From Ruegeria sp. HKCCA6707 (lineage in GTDB: Bacteria; Pseudomonadota; Alphaproteobacteria; Rhodobacterales; Rhodobacteraceae), in NCBI RefSeq assembly GCF_013033515.1, contig NZ_WQEG01000012.1, positions 1-64,000 of the forward strand: a stretch of DNA of 64,000 bases. The letters are read 5' to 3'. This document shows positions 24,193-32,239 of the stretch, in pieces. The translations under genes were made by a program, and so were the position numbers. The notes beneath the pieces were generated by a model. It was not told where the DNA came from and searched no databases. It worked only from the letters and a program-made list of their open reading frames with translations. Position 1 is the first letter of the stretch, and every line of letters starts with the position of its first letter.

Positions 24193-24936
24193 CTAGAACC
24201 CTGCCAAAGCTTTGGTCAGGGCCGCAGTGACATGTGCGGCGGAGGGGTTGATGAAAAGATGGCCATCTGCCTCGAACACCGGATCGTCCAGGTGATCGGG
24301 GAAAGCCAGCGGGAGTTCGGTGCAGGCCAGGAGGATAGCGGTGCCGGGTGTTGCGTGTCGGTTGCAAAAGTCTAGCAAACGGGCATGAGCACCATCTGAA
24401 GCTCCACCATAGAAATCTGTGTCGATCATCGCCTGCATTTCGGCGATCTCTGTCTCAGGCAGGCGCGGGTTGGCGGCGATGCCGTGATTTGCCAGATGAT
24501 CTGCATAGTTCGTCGCCTGCATCGTGACGGTTGTGCCTAGTACAAGAGCCTCGGAAGCACCAGTGGTCTTGGTCGCCTCGGCCGTGGCGTCGAAAATGCT
24601 GAGGATTGGCATGGAAACTCCCTGCCGGATCGCATGCAGGCGTGCATGGGGCGTGTTTGAGGCGATGATGGCGAAATCGCAGCCTGCACTTTGCAAGGTC
24701 AAAAGCGCGTTGCAGAACACGGCGTCAAATTCTGCCCAGCTGTCTTCGTCACCCGCGATGCCACGCAACGCGCGGGTTTGCGCCTGCACAACGGATTCGA
24801 TTGTGATTGGCGGTATCGGCAAGGGTGAGCCGTGGCCGCGTTCGGCGAAATAACGTCCTGCGCCCTGGGCGATGGCGCGGTAGTAATCGACGGTGGAGGC
24901 CCATCCCACACCGCCCAAGATGCCGATCTTCTTCAT
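24193..24936 (-). CDS. aspartate/glutamate racemase-family protein
   Basis: 247 residues. MKKIGILGGVGWASTVDYYRAI is the start of the RacD/YgeA branch. These cofactor-free racemases use two cysteines as acid and base. Here the second is present in LLACTELPL (Cys205) but the first is replaced by serine in IASNTPHARL (Ser93). E. coli YgeA likewise has threonine there and acts on L-Asp/L-Glu, so the enzyme may be active with restricted stereospecificity. It stands just upstream of the truncated membrane protein in the same direction. Confidence 0.88.
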   Translation of the reverse strand: MKKIGILGGVGWASTVDYYRAIAQGAGRYFAERGHGSPLPIPPITIESVVQAQTRALRGIAGDEDSWAEFDAVFCNALLTLQSAGCDFAIIASNTPHARLHAIRQGVSMPILSIFDATAEATKTTGASEALVLGTTVTMQATNYADHLANHGIAANPRLPETEIAEMQAMIDTDFYGGASDGAHARLLDFCNRHATPGTAILLACTELPLAFPDHLDDPVFEADGHLFINPSAAHVTAALTKALAGF

Positions 24937-25002
24937 GGGAAACGTCCAGGCTGCTCACTTCGATCCAAAGCGCAGACTGGACGCAAATTTGAGGGAGGTC
25001 AA

Positions 25003-25584
25003 TCAGGCTGCCAGTTCAGATAGCGCTTGTTGCGCCTTGTTGAGCGAGCCTTCCGCATCCAGTGCCATTTGGTCAGCGGCGATCACATCAACATCCTGAA
25101 TGCCGATAAAGCCCAACACGTGTTTGGCGTAATCGGTGGCAAAATCAATCTCGGACCCAACGGCAGTGCCGCCCGAGGCGATGGCCAGAATGGCGCGCTT
25201 GCCTTGCAGCAGCCCTTTGGGGCCGTTTTCGGAATACGCGAAGGTCAGTCCAGCGCGGGCGACCAGATCAATCCACGCCTTGAACGCGGCGGGGACGGAA
25301 AAGTTGTAGATCGGAAGGCCAATCACAACGGTGTCGGCGCGCTGCAATTCGTTGACCAGTTCATCCGACAGTGACAGGCGGTCTCGCTGGACATCGTCAC
25401 GCTTATCAGCCGGGGTGAAATTCGCGGTGATCCAGTCTTCGGTCAGCAACGGCAAGGGTGTAGCAAGGTCGCGGCGAATGATGCGGGTTGCGTTGAGGTG
25501 CTTGACGATCTTATCGGACAGGTCTCGGGTGGTGGATCCTGTGCGCCGGGCCGAGGCGTCGATATGCAATACGGTCTGTGTCAT
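25003..25584 (-). CDS. FMN-dependent NADH-azoreductase AzoR
   Basis: 193 residues of flavodoxin-like fold. LHIDASARRTGSTTRDLSDKIV at the start binds the FMN phosphate, GLPIYNFSVPAAFKAWID is the conserved middle segment, and IASGGTAVGSEID closes the isoalloxazine site. The enzyme reduces quinones and azo compounds by two electrons. It is divergent from a LysR regulator across 135 bp holding two palindromes, which suggests control by that regulator. Confidence 0.94.
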   Translation of the reverse strand: MTQTVLHIDASARRTGSTTRDLSDKIVKHLNATRIIRRDLATPLPLLTEDWITANFTPADKRDDVQRDRLSLSDELVNELQRADTVVIGLPIYNFSVPAAFKAWIDLVARAGLTFAYSENGPKGLLQGKRAILAIASGGTAVGSEIDFATDYAKHVLGFIGIQDVDVIAADQMALDAEGSLNKAQQALSELAA

Positions 25585-25629
25585 CAGCTTTGTCCTGTGG
25601 TTGTGGTGATGCAGCTGATGTCAATATGA

Positions 25630-25675
25630 TTGTTGCATTCACGAACAAAACCCAAGTATACCAACAGTTGCTGTT
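25630..25675. promoter_or_regulatory. two palindromes between azoR and the LysR gene
   Basis: TTGTT-gcattcacg-AACAA (25630-25648) contains the T-N11-A pattern of LysR sites (TTGT-N11-ACAA). A second perfect repeat, AACAG-ttg-CTGTT, lies at 25663-25675. Both fall in the 135-bp divergent region, where a LysR protein usually binds a recognition and an activation site. Binding is inferred. Confidence 0.5.
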
Positions 25676-25719
25676 AGAATTTGCACAGCTTCCAGGATTT
25701 GCACGTTGAAAGAGATGCA

Positions 25720-26598
25720 ATGGACAATTGGGACGAAGTGAGAACCGCTTACCACGTTGCACGGATGGGCACGGTCAGTGGCGCCGCTGATGTGCTGGGC
25801 GTGCACCACGCAACGGTTATCCGGCATATTGATGCTATCGAGATGCGGCTGGGTGTAAAACTGTTTCAGCGCCATGCGCGTGGTTACACGCCGACAGATG
25901 CCGGAGAGGATCTGCTACGCGTGGCCCAAGCCACCGAAGATCAGTTCAACCAGCTTGTCGGGCGTATGAAAGGGCGCGGTGACGATGTCTCGGGCGAGCT
26001 CGTGGTGACTTCGCTTGCTTCGTTGGCGCCGCTGATCGTACCGGCCTTGACCGAGTTTCAGCAGATGCACCCAGGCTTGATCGTGCGCTATCTGACCGGC
26101 GATCGCTTGTTCCGATTGGAATATGGCGAGGCGCATGTGGCAATCCGGGCCGGGTCGGTGCCCGACCAACCGGACAACGTGGTGCAGCCCTTCATTCCGC
26201 AGGAAATCGGCCTATATGCCAGCCGGTCCTATATCGAGAGAAATGGTGCCCCATCCAGCGTTGAAGACTTTCCCAACCACGTGTTTGTAAGCACTGATGA
26301 TGAAAACAGCCGGGCACCGTTCTCGCGCTGGCTTCGGGAAACGGTTCCGGCAGACACCATAACGTTCCGGTGTACCAACAACTTCAGCATGCGCGAAGCG
26401 GTTGTGGCAGGCGCGGGGATCGGGTTCATGGCCCGGTGGGAGGCCGCGCGACATCCGGATCTTGTCGAGGTTATGGACCCGGTTCCGGATTGGTCCGGGA
26501 AACTGTGGCTGGTCACGCATGTCGATTTGCATCGCACCACAAAGGTACAGACCTTTTTGACCTTCCTGAAAGAAAAGGCAAAGGGCTGGGTTTCATGA
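25720..26598 (+). CDS. LysR-family transcriptional regulator
   Basis: 292 residues from the ATG at 25720, preceded by GAAAGAG; the TTG at 25681 is a weaker alternative. Residues 1-60 are the winged helix (AYHVARMGTVSGAADVLGVHHATVIRHIDAIE), and the rest is the two-lobed co-inducer domain (LVVTSLASLAPLIVPAL, FNNFSMREAVVAGAGIGF-type hinge near the end). Its stop overlaps the start of the DMT exporter by 4 bp (ATGA), and azoR is divergent, so it probably responds to a quinone-like or other reactive compound. This last point is inference. Confidence 0.94.
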   Translation: MDNWDEVRTAYHVARMGTVSGAADVLGVHHATVIRHIDAIEMRLGVKLFQRHARGYTPTDAGEDLLRVAQATEDQFNQLVGRMKGRGDDVSGELVVTSLASLAPLIVPALTEFQQMHPGLIVRYLTGDRLFRLEYGEAHVAIRAGSVPDQPDNVVQPFIPQEIGLYASRSYIERNGAPSSVEDFPNHVFVSTDDENSRAPFSRWLRETVPADTITFRCTNNFSMREAVVAGAGIGFMARWEAARHPDLVEVMDPVPDWSGKLWLVTHVDLHRTTKVQTFLTFLKEKAKGWVS

Positions 26599-27509
26599 CG
26601 GATCAGGCCCGTGGCCACCTGGCCATGCTGGTTTTCTCCGGTCTGGTGGCCGGTAGTTTTTCTTTAGGATCAATTGTTGCAAATCAGATAGCGCCGTCCG
26701 CGATCACGGCGGCGCGCTTTGCGATCGCAGCGGTTTTGATCGGTGTCGCCGCATTGGTGACGACAGGCCTGCCTCGTAGCGCGGCGCAAGCCCCGTGGCG
26801 ATACGCGGTGCTTGGTGGCCTGTTCGGGACCTATTTCGTGCTGATGTTCTATGGCCTCAAGACAGCCAAGCCCGTCAGCGCGGCAGCAGTGTTCACCTTG
26901 ACACCGGTGATGTCTGCCGTTGCGGGCTGGGTATTGTTGCGACAGGTTACGACACCGCGCATGGCTTTGGCTTTGTCCATTGGTGCTGTCGGAGCCCTTT
27001 GGGTGATTTTTCGCGCGGATTGGCAGGCCTTTCGCGCATTCGAAGTCGGGACGGGTGAGATCATCTTTTTCTGGGGCTGCGCTGCGCACGCGGTCTATAC
27101 TCCGATGGTGCGTAAACTGAATCGCGGCGAGCCCGCGGTTGTGTTCACCTTCGGTACATTGATCGCAGGCTGTGTCATGCTGACCGTCTTTGGATGGTCT
27201 GACATTCGCCAGACCGATTGGGCCAATCTTCCCCCTATCGTCTGGATCACTCTGATGTATCTTGCGGTTTTTGCCACCGCCTCAAGCTTTGTGCTGGTTC
27301 AATTCGCAGCGCTGCGCCTGCCTTCGGCCAAGGTTATGGCCTATACCTATCTGATCCCCAGTTGGGTGATTTTGTGGGAGATCGCCTTGGGCCGTCCAGC
27401 GCCCACGGTGCTGATCCTGGGTGGTGCCGTTATGACAGTGGTGGCTTTGTTGCTTTTGTTGAAAAGTGATGCGCAGGTGTCCGGTGAGAAAACTGTTACA
27501 ACAAGCTGA
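26595..27509 (+). CDS. EamA/DMT-superfamily transporter
   Basis: 304 residues with about ten hydrophobic helices in two EamA repeats: the first has FGTYFVLMFYGLKTAKPVSAAAVFTLTPV, the second FATASSFVLVQFAALRLPSAKVMAYTYLIP. Proteins of this family export metabolites or drugs. It is translationally coupled to the LysR gene by a 4-bp overlap, so both are expressed together and the regulator may sense the exported compound. Confidence 0.93.
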   Translation: MTDQARGHLAMLVFSGLVAGSFSLGSIVANQIAPSAITAARFAIAAVLIGVAALVTTGLPRSAAQAPWRYAVLGGLFGTYFVLMFYGLKTAKPVSAAAVFTLTPVMSAVAGWVLLRQVTTPRMALALSIGAVGALWVIFRADWQAFRAFEVGTGEIIFFWGCAAHAVYTPMVRKLNRGEPAVVFTFGTLIAGCVMLTVFGWSDIRQTDWANLPPIVWITLMYLAVFATASSFVLVQFAALRLPSAKVMAYTYLIPSWVILWEIALGRPAPTVLILGGAVMTVVALLLLLKSDAQVSGEKTVTTS

Positions 27510-27586
27510 AGGGATCCGGGCGCGTATCGACCGCTAAGATCGACCGCGAAAAGCTTACGTCAAATCATATGCCAACTGCAGAATTT

Positions 27587-27628
27587 GTTGAGCCAGATCA
27601 AGGCGACCTTTGTCCAGTTTACCTATCT
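27587..27628 (+). promoter_or_regulatory. FNR-type box and -10 element of the Usp promoter
   Basis: TTGAG-CCAG-ATCAA (27587-27600) differs at one base from the FNR/FnrL consensus TTGAT-N4-ATCAA. TATCTT at 27623-27628 lies exactly where the -10 hexamer would be if the box is centred at -41.5, the class II activating position. The ATG of the Usp gene follows at 27655 behind GAGAGGAGG. Low-oxygen induction is inferred. Confidence 0.65.
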
Positions 27629-27654
27629 TGAGTTAATGGGAGAGGAGGACAAAT

Positions 27655-28068
27655 ATGTTCAGTCATATCATGTTACCCGTCGATCGAAATTTGCCACCTG
27701 AAGTCCGAAAAGCAGCGGATATCGCCGCAGAAATGGCCAAATGGCAACATGCGAAAATTACCCTGGTCAGCGTGTCGGGTGTTCATATGGGCACCGCCTC
27801 TAAATCCGAGGCCGAGTTTGATGCCGAACTTGCTGCATTTACGGAAAATCTGGCAACAAACAGCGGTGCGGAAGTCATCGTTCGCAAGATTCATTCGGTC
27901 GATGTGGCAGCCGAGGTTGACAGAGACCTGACGCGAACAGCCGAGGAAATCAATGCCGATTTGATCGTGGTTGGAACTCACGCACCGCGAATTACCGACT
28001 ATATCTTTTCAAGCCATGCCGGATATCTTGCCAAGCACGCAAAAATGTCGGTCCTGGCCGTGCGGTAG
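27655..28068 (+). CDS. universal stress protein (UspA family)
   Basis: 137 residues forming one Usp domain: MLPVDRNLPPEVRKAADIAAEMA at the start, LIVVGTHAPR and a final VLAVR strand. The nucleotide-binding G-x2-G-x9-G(S/T) loop is altered (GTHAPRITDYIFSSHAG), so ATP binding is uncertain. It follows an FNR-type promoter, which fits known oxygen-responsive Usp genes in alphaproteobacteria. The convergent ArsR gene ends 6 bp beyond its stop. Confidence 0.92.
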   Translation: MFSHIMLPVDRNLPPEVRKAADIAAEMAKWQHAKITLVSVSGVHMGTASKSEAEFDAELAAFTENLATNSGAEVIVRKIHSVDVAAEVDRDLTRTAEEINADLIVVGTHAPRITDYIFSSHAGYLAKHAKMSVLAVR

Positions 28069-28074
28069 ACGCGT

Positions 28075-28407
28075 TCAGCTTTCGTCGGTGGGCAGTTCGA
28101 CCTCTAAAAACCGCTCGAAGGCGTCCAGGTTCACCGGTTCGAACTGCCCGAACCCCTGCATCCAAACCGAAGCCGCGCGCAGCGCGTCGGGTTCCAGCTT
28201 GCACCATTTGACGCGCCCCCGCTTTTCCTGAGAAATCAGCCCCGCCCTGGTCAAGATAACCAGATGTTTCGAGATCGCGGCCAGTGACATCTCGAACGGC
28301 TCCGCCACGTCGGTGACCGCCATATCGTCCTCCAGCAACATCGCCAGGATGGTGCGGCGGGTGGGGTCGGCAAGGGCCGCGAAAACGGTGTCGAGATCAT
28401 TGGACAT
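28075..28407 (-). CDS. ArsR-family winged-helix regulator
   Basis: 110 residues from the ATG at 28407; the longer frame to 28446 has no advantage. FAALADPTRRTILAMLLEDDMAVTDVAEPFEMSLAAISKHLVILTRAGLI is the typical ArsR/SmtB DNA-binding domain. The metal-binding ELCVCDL cysteines of arsenic sensors are absent, so this belongs to the non-metal group often found with SRPBCC-type genes. No such partner is adjacent. Confidence 0.92.
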   Translation of the reverse strand: MSNDLDTVFAALADPTRRTILAMLLEDDMAVTDVAEPFEMSLAAISKHLVILTRAGLISQEKRGRVKWCKLEPDALRAASVWMQGFGQFEPVNLDAFERFLEVELPTDES

Positions 28408-28579
28408 GAGCAGGCTCAACCACAGTGCTTGGGTTTGGTCAACCATTTGGTTGAATATGCGGTTTCAGGCCTTTGGCGCGTCGCCGCCGCAAACTGGCAC
28501 CGTTTGCTCTTCTGAGGGAGTGGGAAATAATTATGTTTTTCAAGGATTTAACGTGTGGCAATCTGGCGGCTCAATGGCG

Positions 28580-28608
28580 TTGACTCTGGGCGGCTTCACC
28601 CTTAGCAC
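28580..28608 (+). promoter_or_regulatory. possible promoter of the Fo ATP synthase operon
   Basis: TTGACT (28580-28585), a 17-bp spacer and TAGCAC (28603-28608) form a plausible housekeeping promoter 31 bp before the atpI start. The -10 match is modest. Confidence 0.35.
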
Positions 28609-28639
28609 CTAGCCTCAAGACAGCGCGAGGAAACCGTCC

Positions 28640-28972
28640 GTGACCGATGACGACCAAAAGCAGCGTATGGCGCAGCTTGAGGCCAAGATCGACGCGGCGA
28701 AAAAGGCCAATGAGCCCAAGACCCGCGCTGATGCTGACATATCCGGGGGCGAGCTTGCCTGGAGGATGGTCATCGAAATGGTATCCGGTCTGGGGATCGG
28801 ATTTGGCATCGGATACGGGCTGGACAGCCTGTTCGGGACGATCCCGATCTTTCTGGTGCTGTTCACATTGCTGGGCCTTGTCGCGGGCGTGAAGGTTATG
28901 CTCCGCAGCGCGAAAGAGGTTCAAGAGAAACAAGCGGCAGCAACGGCTGCCGAGAAGGACGAGAGGGACTGA
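28640..28972 (+). CDS. ATP synthase accessory protein AtpI
   Basis: 110 residues with a GTG start. A charged N-terminal part is followed by two helices with the GxG pattern of the family ([18 protein letters not shown] and [20 protein letters not shown]). AtpI helps assemble the c-ring. It begins the Fo gene set and is followed by atpB after 2 bp. Confidence 0.92.
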   Translation: MTDDDQKQRMAQLEAKIDAAKKANEPKTRADADISGGELAWRMVIEMVSGLGIGFGIGYGLDSLFGTIPIFLVLFTLLGLVAGVKVMLRSAKEVQEKQAAATAAEKDERD

Positions 28973-28974
28973 AC

Positions 28975-29733
28975 GTGGCAACTGAGACCACCGCAGCAGA
29001 GGGCAGCAGCCTGGTTTTCCACCCAATGGACCAGTTCATCGTCAAGCCGTTGTTCGGCGACGGTGCGGTTGGCATGTTCACGATCACCAACGTGACCCTG
29101 TGGTTGTTCCTGGCTATCGTTGCCGTTGTTCTGTTGCTGGTTCTGCCCACGTCGAAGCGCGCTATTGTCCCCAGCCGGACCCAGTCGATTGCAGAGCTGA
29201 CCTATGGGTTCGTCTACAAGATGCTGGAAGACATCTGTGGCAAGGACGGCGTCAAGTTCTTCCCCTATGTCATGACCTTGTTCATGTTCATCGTCAGCGC
29301 GAACTTCCTGGGCCTGATCCCGACTTCGTTCACCACCACATCGCATTTCGCTGTTACCATCCCGCTGGCGCTGGCCGTGTTCCTGACCGTCACCGTCTTG
29401 GGCTTCGTCAAGAACGGCACTGCGTTCTTGGGCCTGTTTTGGGTTTCCAGCGCGCCTCTGGCGTTGCGGCCCATCCTGGCCGTGATCGAGCTGATCTCGT
29501 ACTTTGTGCGTCCGGTCAGCCATTCCATCCGTCTTGCCGGTAACGTTATGGCGGGCCACGCCGTGATCAAGGTTTTCGCAGGCTTTGCCGCGGTTGCCGT
29601 GATTTCGCCCGTGTCGGTCCTGGCGATCACCGCAATGTATGGTCTTGAGGTCCTGGTGGCCTTCATTCAGGCCTACGTATTCACCATTCTGACCTGTGTT
29701 TACCTCAAGGATGCGCTGCATCCGTCGCACTAA
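28975..29733 (+). CDS. ATP synthase subunit a
   Basis: 252 residues, GTG start. The essential arginine of the proton channel is in [14 protein letters not shown], and the C-terminal helices ([27 protein letters not shown]) fit the family. It forms the two half-channels beside the c-ring in the inner membrane. As in other Rhodobacteraceae, these Fo genes are apart from the F1 operon. Confidence 0.98.
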   Translation: MATETTAAEGSSLVFHPMDQFIVKPLFGDGAVGMFTITNVTLWLFLAIVAVVLLLVLPTSKRAIVPSRTQSIAELTYGFVYKMLEDICGKDGVKFFPYVMTLFMFIVSANFLGLIPTSFTTTSHFAVTIPLALAVFLTVTVLGFVKNGTAFLGLFWVSSAPLALRPILAVIELISYFVRPVSHSIRLAGNVMAGHAVIKVFAGFAAVAVISPVSVLAITAMYGLEVLVAFIQAYVFTILTCVYLKDALHPSH

Positions 29734-29781
29734 GGTCCGAACACCCAACATCGAAACTTCCAATTCGTAAGGAGATACATC

Positions 29782-30006
29782 ATGGAAGGCGATCTCGCAC
29801 ATATCGGCGCAGGCCTGGCAGCAATCGGTTCCGGCGCAGCCGCAATCGGGGTGGGCAACGTTGCAGGCAACTTCCTGGCCGGCGCTCTGCGCAACCCTTC
29901 GGCGGCTGCATCGCAGACCGCAACCCTCTTCATCGGTATCGCGTTCGCAGAAGCCCTGGGGATCTTTGCATTCCTGGTCTCGCTGCTGCTGATGTTCGCC
30001 GTATAA
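29782..30006 (+). CDS. ATP synthase subunit c
   Basis: 74 residues forming a two-helix hairpin: a glycine/alanine-rich first helix ([22 protein letters not shown]), a polar loop with RNPSA, and a second helix where the proton-carrying Glu sits in [22 protein letters not shown] precedes the ATG. A stable hairpin lies just after the stop, before the b' gene. Confidence 0.98.
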   Translation: MEGDLAHIGAGLAAIGSGAAAIGVGNVAGNFLAGALRNPSAAASQTATLFIGIAFAEALGIFAFLVSLLLMFAV

Positions 30007-30030
30007 TCTGCGGAACCTGATCCTTACGCG

Positions 30031-30061
30031 CAGGTGGGCCCACGCCATAGTGGCCCGCCTG
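30031..30061 (+). promoter_or_regulatory. intercistronic hairpin after atpE
   Basis: CAGGTGGGCC (30031-30040) pairs with GGCCCGCCTG (30052-30061) with one G-T pair around an 11-base loop. There is no T run, so it is more likely an RNA stability or processing element than a full terminator. It would help explain the high ratio of c to b subunits. Role inferred. Confidence 0.5.
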
Positions 30062-30092
30062 TTGTAAAGACAACGTTCCGACGGAGGACATC

Positions 30093-30644
30093 ATGGCGAC
30101 TGAACCCATTGCCAAAGAAGTGGCTGGCTCGTGCGTTGACTCCTATGGCTCTGCCATCGGGATGCCACAGCTCTGCTTCGATTGGTTTCCCAACCAGATT
30201 TTCTGGCTGGTCATTACGCTGGTCGTCATCTTTCTGGTCCTGTCTCGCGTGGCTTTGCCGCGTATCGCGGCAATCCTGGCGGAACGTCAGGGGACCATTA
30301 CAAATGACCTGGCTGCGGCCGAAGATCTGAAGGCCAAGGCGGTCGAGGCCGAAGAGGCCTATAACAAGGCGCTGGCTGATGCCCGTGCCGAAGCGCAGCG
30401 TATTGCTGCCGAAGCACGCGCCGAAATCCAGGCTGGTCTGGATGACGCGATTGCCAAGGCGGATGCGGAAATCGCTGCAAAAGCGGCCGAATCGGAAAGG
30501 GCTATTGCCGACATCCGAGCCGGCGCGCTGGAAAGCATTCAAGTGGTTGCCAAGGACACGGCGGCTGAACTGGTAACCGCGCTGGGCGGCGAGGCAGATG
30601 CCAAAGCCATCGACAGTGCTGTAGACGCGCAGATGAAAGGATAA
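30093..30644 (+). CDS. ATP synthase subunit b'
   Basis: 183 residues: a short N-terminal part, one membrane helix ([19 protein letters not shown]) and a long Ala/Glu/Lys-rich coiled coil. The FPNQIFWL segment is typical of the b' type of photosynthetic and related alphaproteobacteria, where b and b' form a heterodimeric stalk. CGGAGGACATC lies before the ATG. The b gene follows after 5 bp. Confidence 0.95.
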   Translation: MATEPIAKEVAGSCVDSYGSAIGMPQLCFDWFPNQIFWLVITLVVIFLVLSRVALPRIAAILAERQGTITNDLAAAEDLKAKAVEAEEAYNKALADARAEAQRIAAEARAEIQAGLDDAIAKADAEIAAKAAESERAIADIRAGALESIQVVAKDTAAELVTALGGEADAKAIDSAVDAQMKG

Positions 30645-30649
30645 GTGAC

Positions 30650-31210
30650 ATGCGGAACACTCTTGCCCTTATCCTGACCTTCGGCGCAGCCAGCCCGGCC
30701 TTTGCAGCCAAAGGCCCGTTCTTTTCGCTAGCCAATACCGACTTTGTGGTCCTTCTGGGCTTCATCGTCTTCATCGCGATCTTGTTCTACTTCAAGGTCC
30801 CCGGCATGATCGGTGGTCTGTTGGACAAACGTGCCGAAGGCATCAAGTCCGAGTTGGACGAGGCGCGCGCGCTGCACGAAGAAGCCCGCAGCCTGTTGGC
30901 CTCGTATGAGCGCAAGCAACGCGAAGTGCAGGGTCAAGCCGATGCCATCGTGGCCGCTGCCAAAGAAGACGCGGCGCTGGCCGCGGAACAAGCCAAGGTC
31001 GATCTGGAGAAATCCATCGAGCGTCGCCTCGCAGCTGCGCAGGACCAGATCGCATCCGCCGAGGCGTCTGCTGTGAAAGAGGTTCGCGATCAGGCGATCT
31101 CGGTCGCGGTTTCGGCAGCCAACGCGGTCTTAGCCAAGCAGATGACAGCGACCCAGGCCAACAAGCTGATCGACGCATCCATCGCGGATGTTGGAGAAAA
31201 GCTGCACTGA
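30650..31210 (+). CDS. ATP synthase subunit b
   Basis: 186 residues. A signal-like first helix is followed by the membrane segment TDFVVLLGFIVFIAILFYF and a coiled coil (LDKRAEGIKSELDEARALHEEARSLLASYERKQREV) that reaches F1. It pairs with b' as the peripheral stalk. It is the last gene of the Fo operon and is followed by a clear terminator. Confidence 0.96.
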   Translation: MRNTLALILTFGAASPAFAAKGPFFSLANTDFVVLLGFIVFIAILFYFKVPGMIGGLLDKRAEGIKSELDEARALHEEARSLLASYERKQREVQGQADAIVAAAKEDAALAAEQAKVDLEKSIERRLAAAQDQIASAEASAVKEVRDQAISVAVSAANAVLAKQMTATQANKLIDASIADVGEKLH

Positions 31211-31235
31211 TCTGGCGCCACATACGAACGAAACG

Positions 31236-31262
31236 AACCCGGTCCAATGACCGGGTTTTTTC
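31236..31262 (+). terminator. rho-independent terminator of the Fo ATP synthase operon
   Basis: AACCCGGTC-CAAT-GACCGGGTT is a perfect 9-bp stem with a 4-base loop, followed by TTTTTC, 25 bp after the atpF stop. Confidence 0.9.
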
Positions 31263-31313
31263 TTGTACTAATTTCTTCAGGTTCTGGAACAGCTGATCAG
31301 CGACCGATGAACA

Positions 31314-32084
31314 TCAACTGCTCCGGTTGACCTGTTGCAGGCGTTGCTGTGCGATGGCTTCGTTTCGGTTGGCTTTCTGGTAGTCGGCCATACACCGCTC
31401 CACATAGCTCAGGTGCTGTTCCACGGCCTGACGCGCGCCTTTGGGGTCGCGTTCTTGCAAGGCCGTGTTGATGGCGCGGTGCTGGTCCAGGATTGCGTCG
31501 CGGGTGGTGCGCTGATGGAACATCATTTGCCGGTTATAGAACACGCCCTGACGCAGCAGGTCGAACATCGAACGCATCATATGCAGCATCACAACGTTAT
31601 GGCTGGCCTCGATGATCGCCATGTGAAACTGAGCGTCCAGTTGGGCCTCATCTTCTGCCGAATTGTCGGCATGGGCGGCCTCCATTTTGTCCATCAAGGC
31701 TTGGATAACACGCAAATCACTGTCTGAACCCAATCGCGCTGCGCGTTCGGCGGCCAGCCCCTCCATGTCCCGTCTGAACGAGAGATAGTCGAACACCGCT
31801 TCGTCATGGCTTCCGAACAGACGGATCAGCGCTGGGGAGAAGGCAGAGCCCAAAACTTCGGCCACGTAGATGCCGGAACCCGCTTTTGCGGTCAGCAAAC
31901 CCTGCGCCTGCAATTCCGAAATCGCTTCGCGCAGCGACGGGCGTGAGACCCCAAGGCGCTCGGCCAGTTCGCGTTCTGCCGGCAGGCGCTCGCCCGGGCG
32001 CAAAATGCCCCGCAGGATCAGAAGTTCGATCTGCCGCACCACGGCAAGCGACAGCTTTTCGGTTTGAACTTTTTGAAAGGGCAT
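31314..32084 (-). CDS. GntR-family (FCD) transcriptional regulator
   Basis: 256 residues. The winged helix at the start has GERLPAERELAERLGVSRPSLREAISELQAQGLL, and the FCD effector domain follows, with the metal-binding Asp and His positions suggested by AQFHMAIIEASHN, and QHRAINTALQERDPKGAR near the end. It belongs to the PdhR/LldR-like branch. It is divergent from an aminotransferase gene, and two matching sites lie between them. Confidence 0.94.
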   Translation of the reverse strand: MPFQKVQTEKLSLAVVRQIELLILRGILRPGERLPAERELAERLGVSRPSLREAISELQAQGLLTAKAGSGIYVAEVLGSAFSPALIRLFGSHDEAVFDYLSFRRDMEGLAAERAARLGSDSDLRVIQALMDKMEAAHADNSAEDEAQLDAQFHMAIIEASHNVVMLHMMRSMFDLLRQGVFYNRQMMFHQRTTRDAILDQHRAINTALQERDPKGARQAVEQHLSYVERCMADYQKANRNEAIAQQRLQQVNRSS

Positions 32085-32102
32085 CCGGTCTTCATTCGAA
32101 AT

Positions 32103-32121
32103 TGGTCAAATCATATGACCA
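32103..32121. promoter_or_regulatory. GntR operator candidate, site 1
   Basis: TGGTCA-aatcata-TGACCA is a perfect 6-bp inverted repeat with a 7-bp spacer, 19 bp from the regulator's start codon. A second copy of the same form occurs at 32165. Confidence 0.6.
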
Positions 32122-32164
32122 CGTTAAGCGGCGGTGTTCAAGACATCGGGCGTGTTGGAAATTT

Positions 32165-32183
32165 AGGTCATAAATATTGACTT
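32165..32183. promoter_or_regulatory. GntR operator candidate, site 2
   Basis: AGGTCA-taaatat-TGACTT keeps the GTCA-N7-TGAC core of site 1, its centre 62 bp away, close to six helical turns. It abuts TATATA (32183-32188), a possible -10 element for the aminotransferase. Confidence 0.55.
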
Positions 32184-32239
32184 ATATAGGGTTCTGAGTA
32201 ACTTGACCTGAAACGTCAGGGCAGAGGAGGCCTGAGTCG

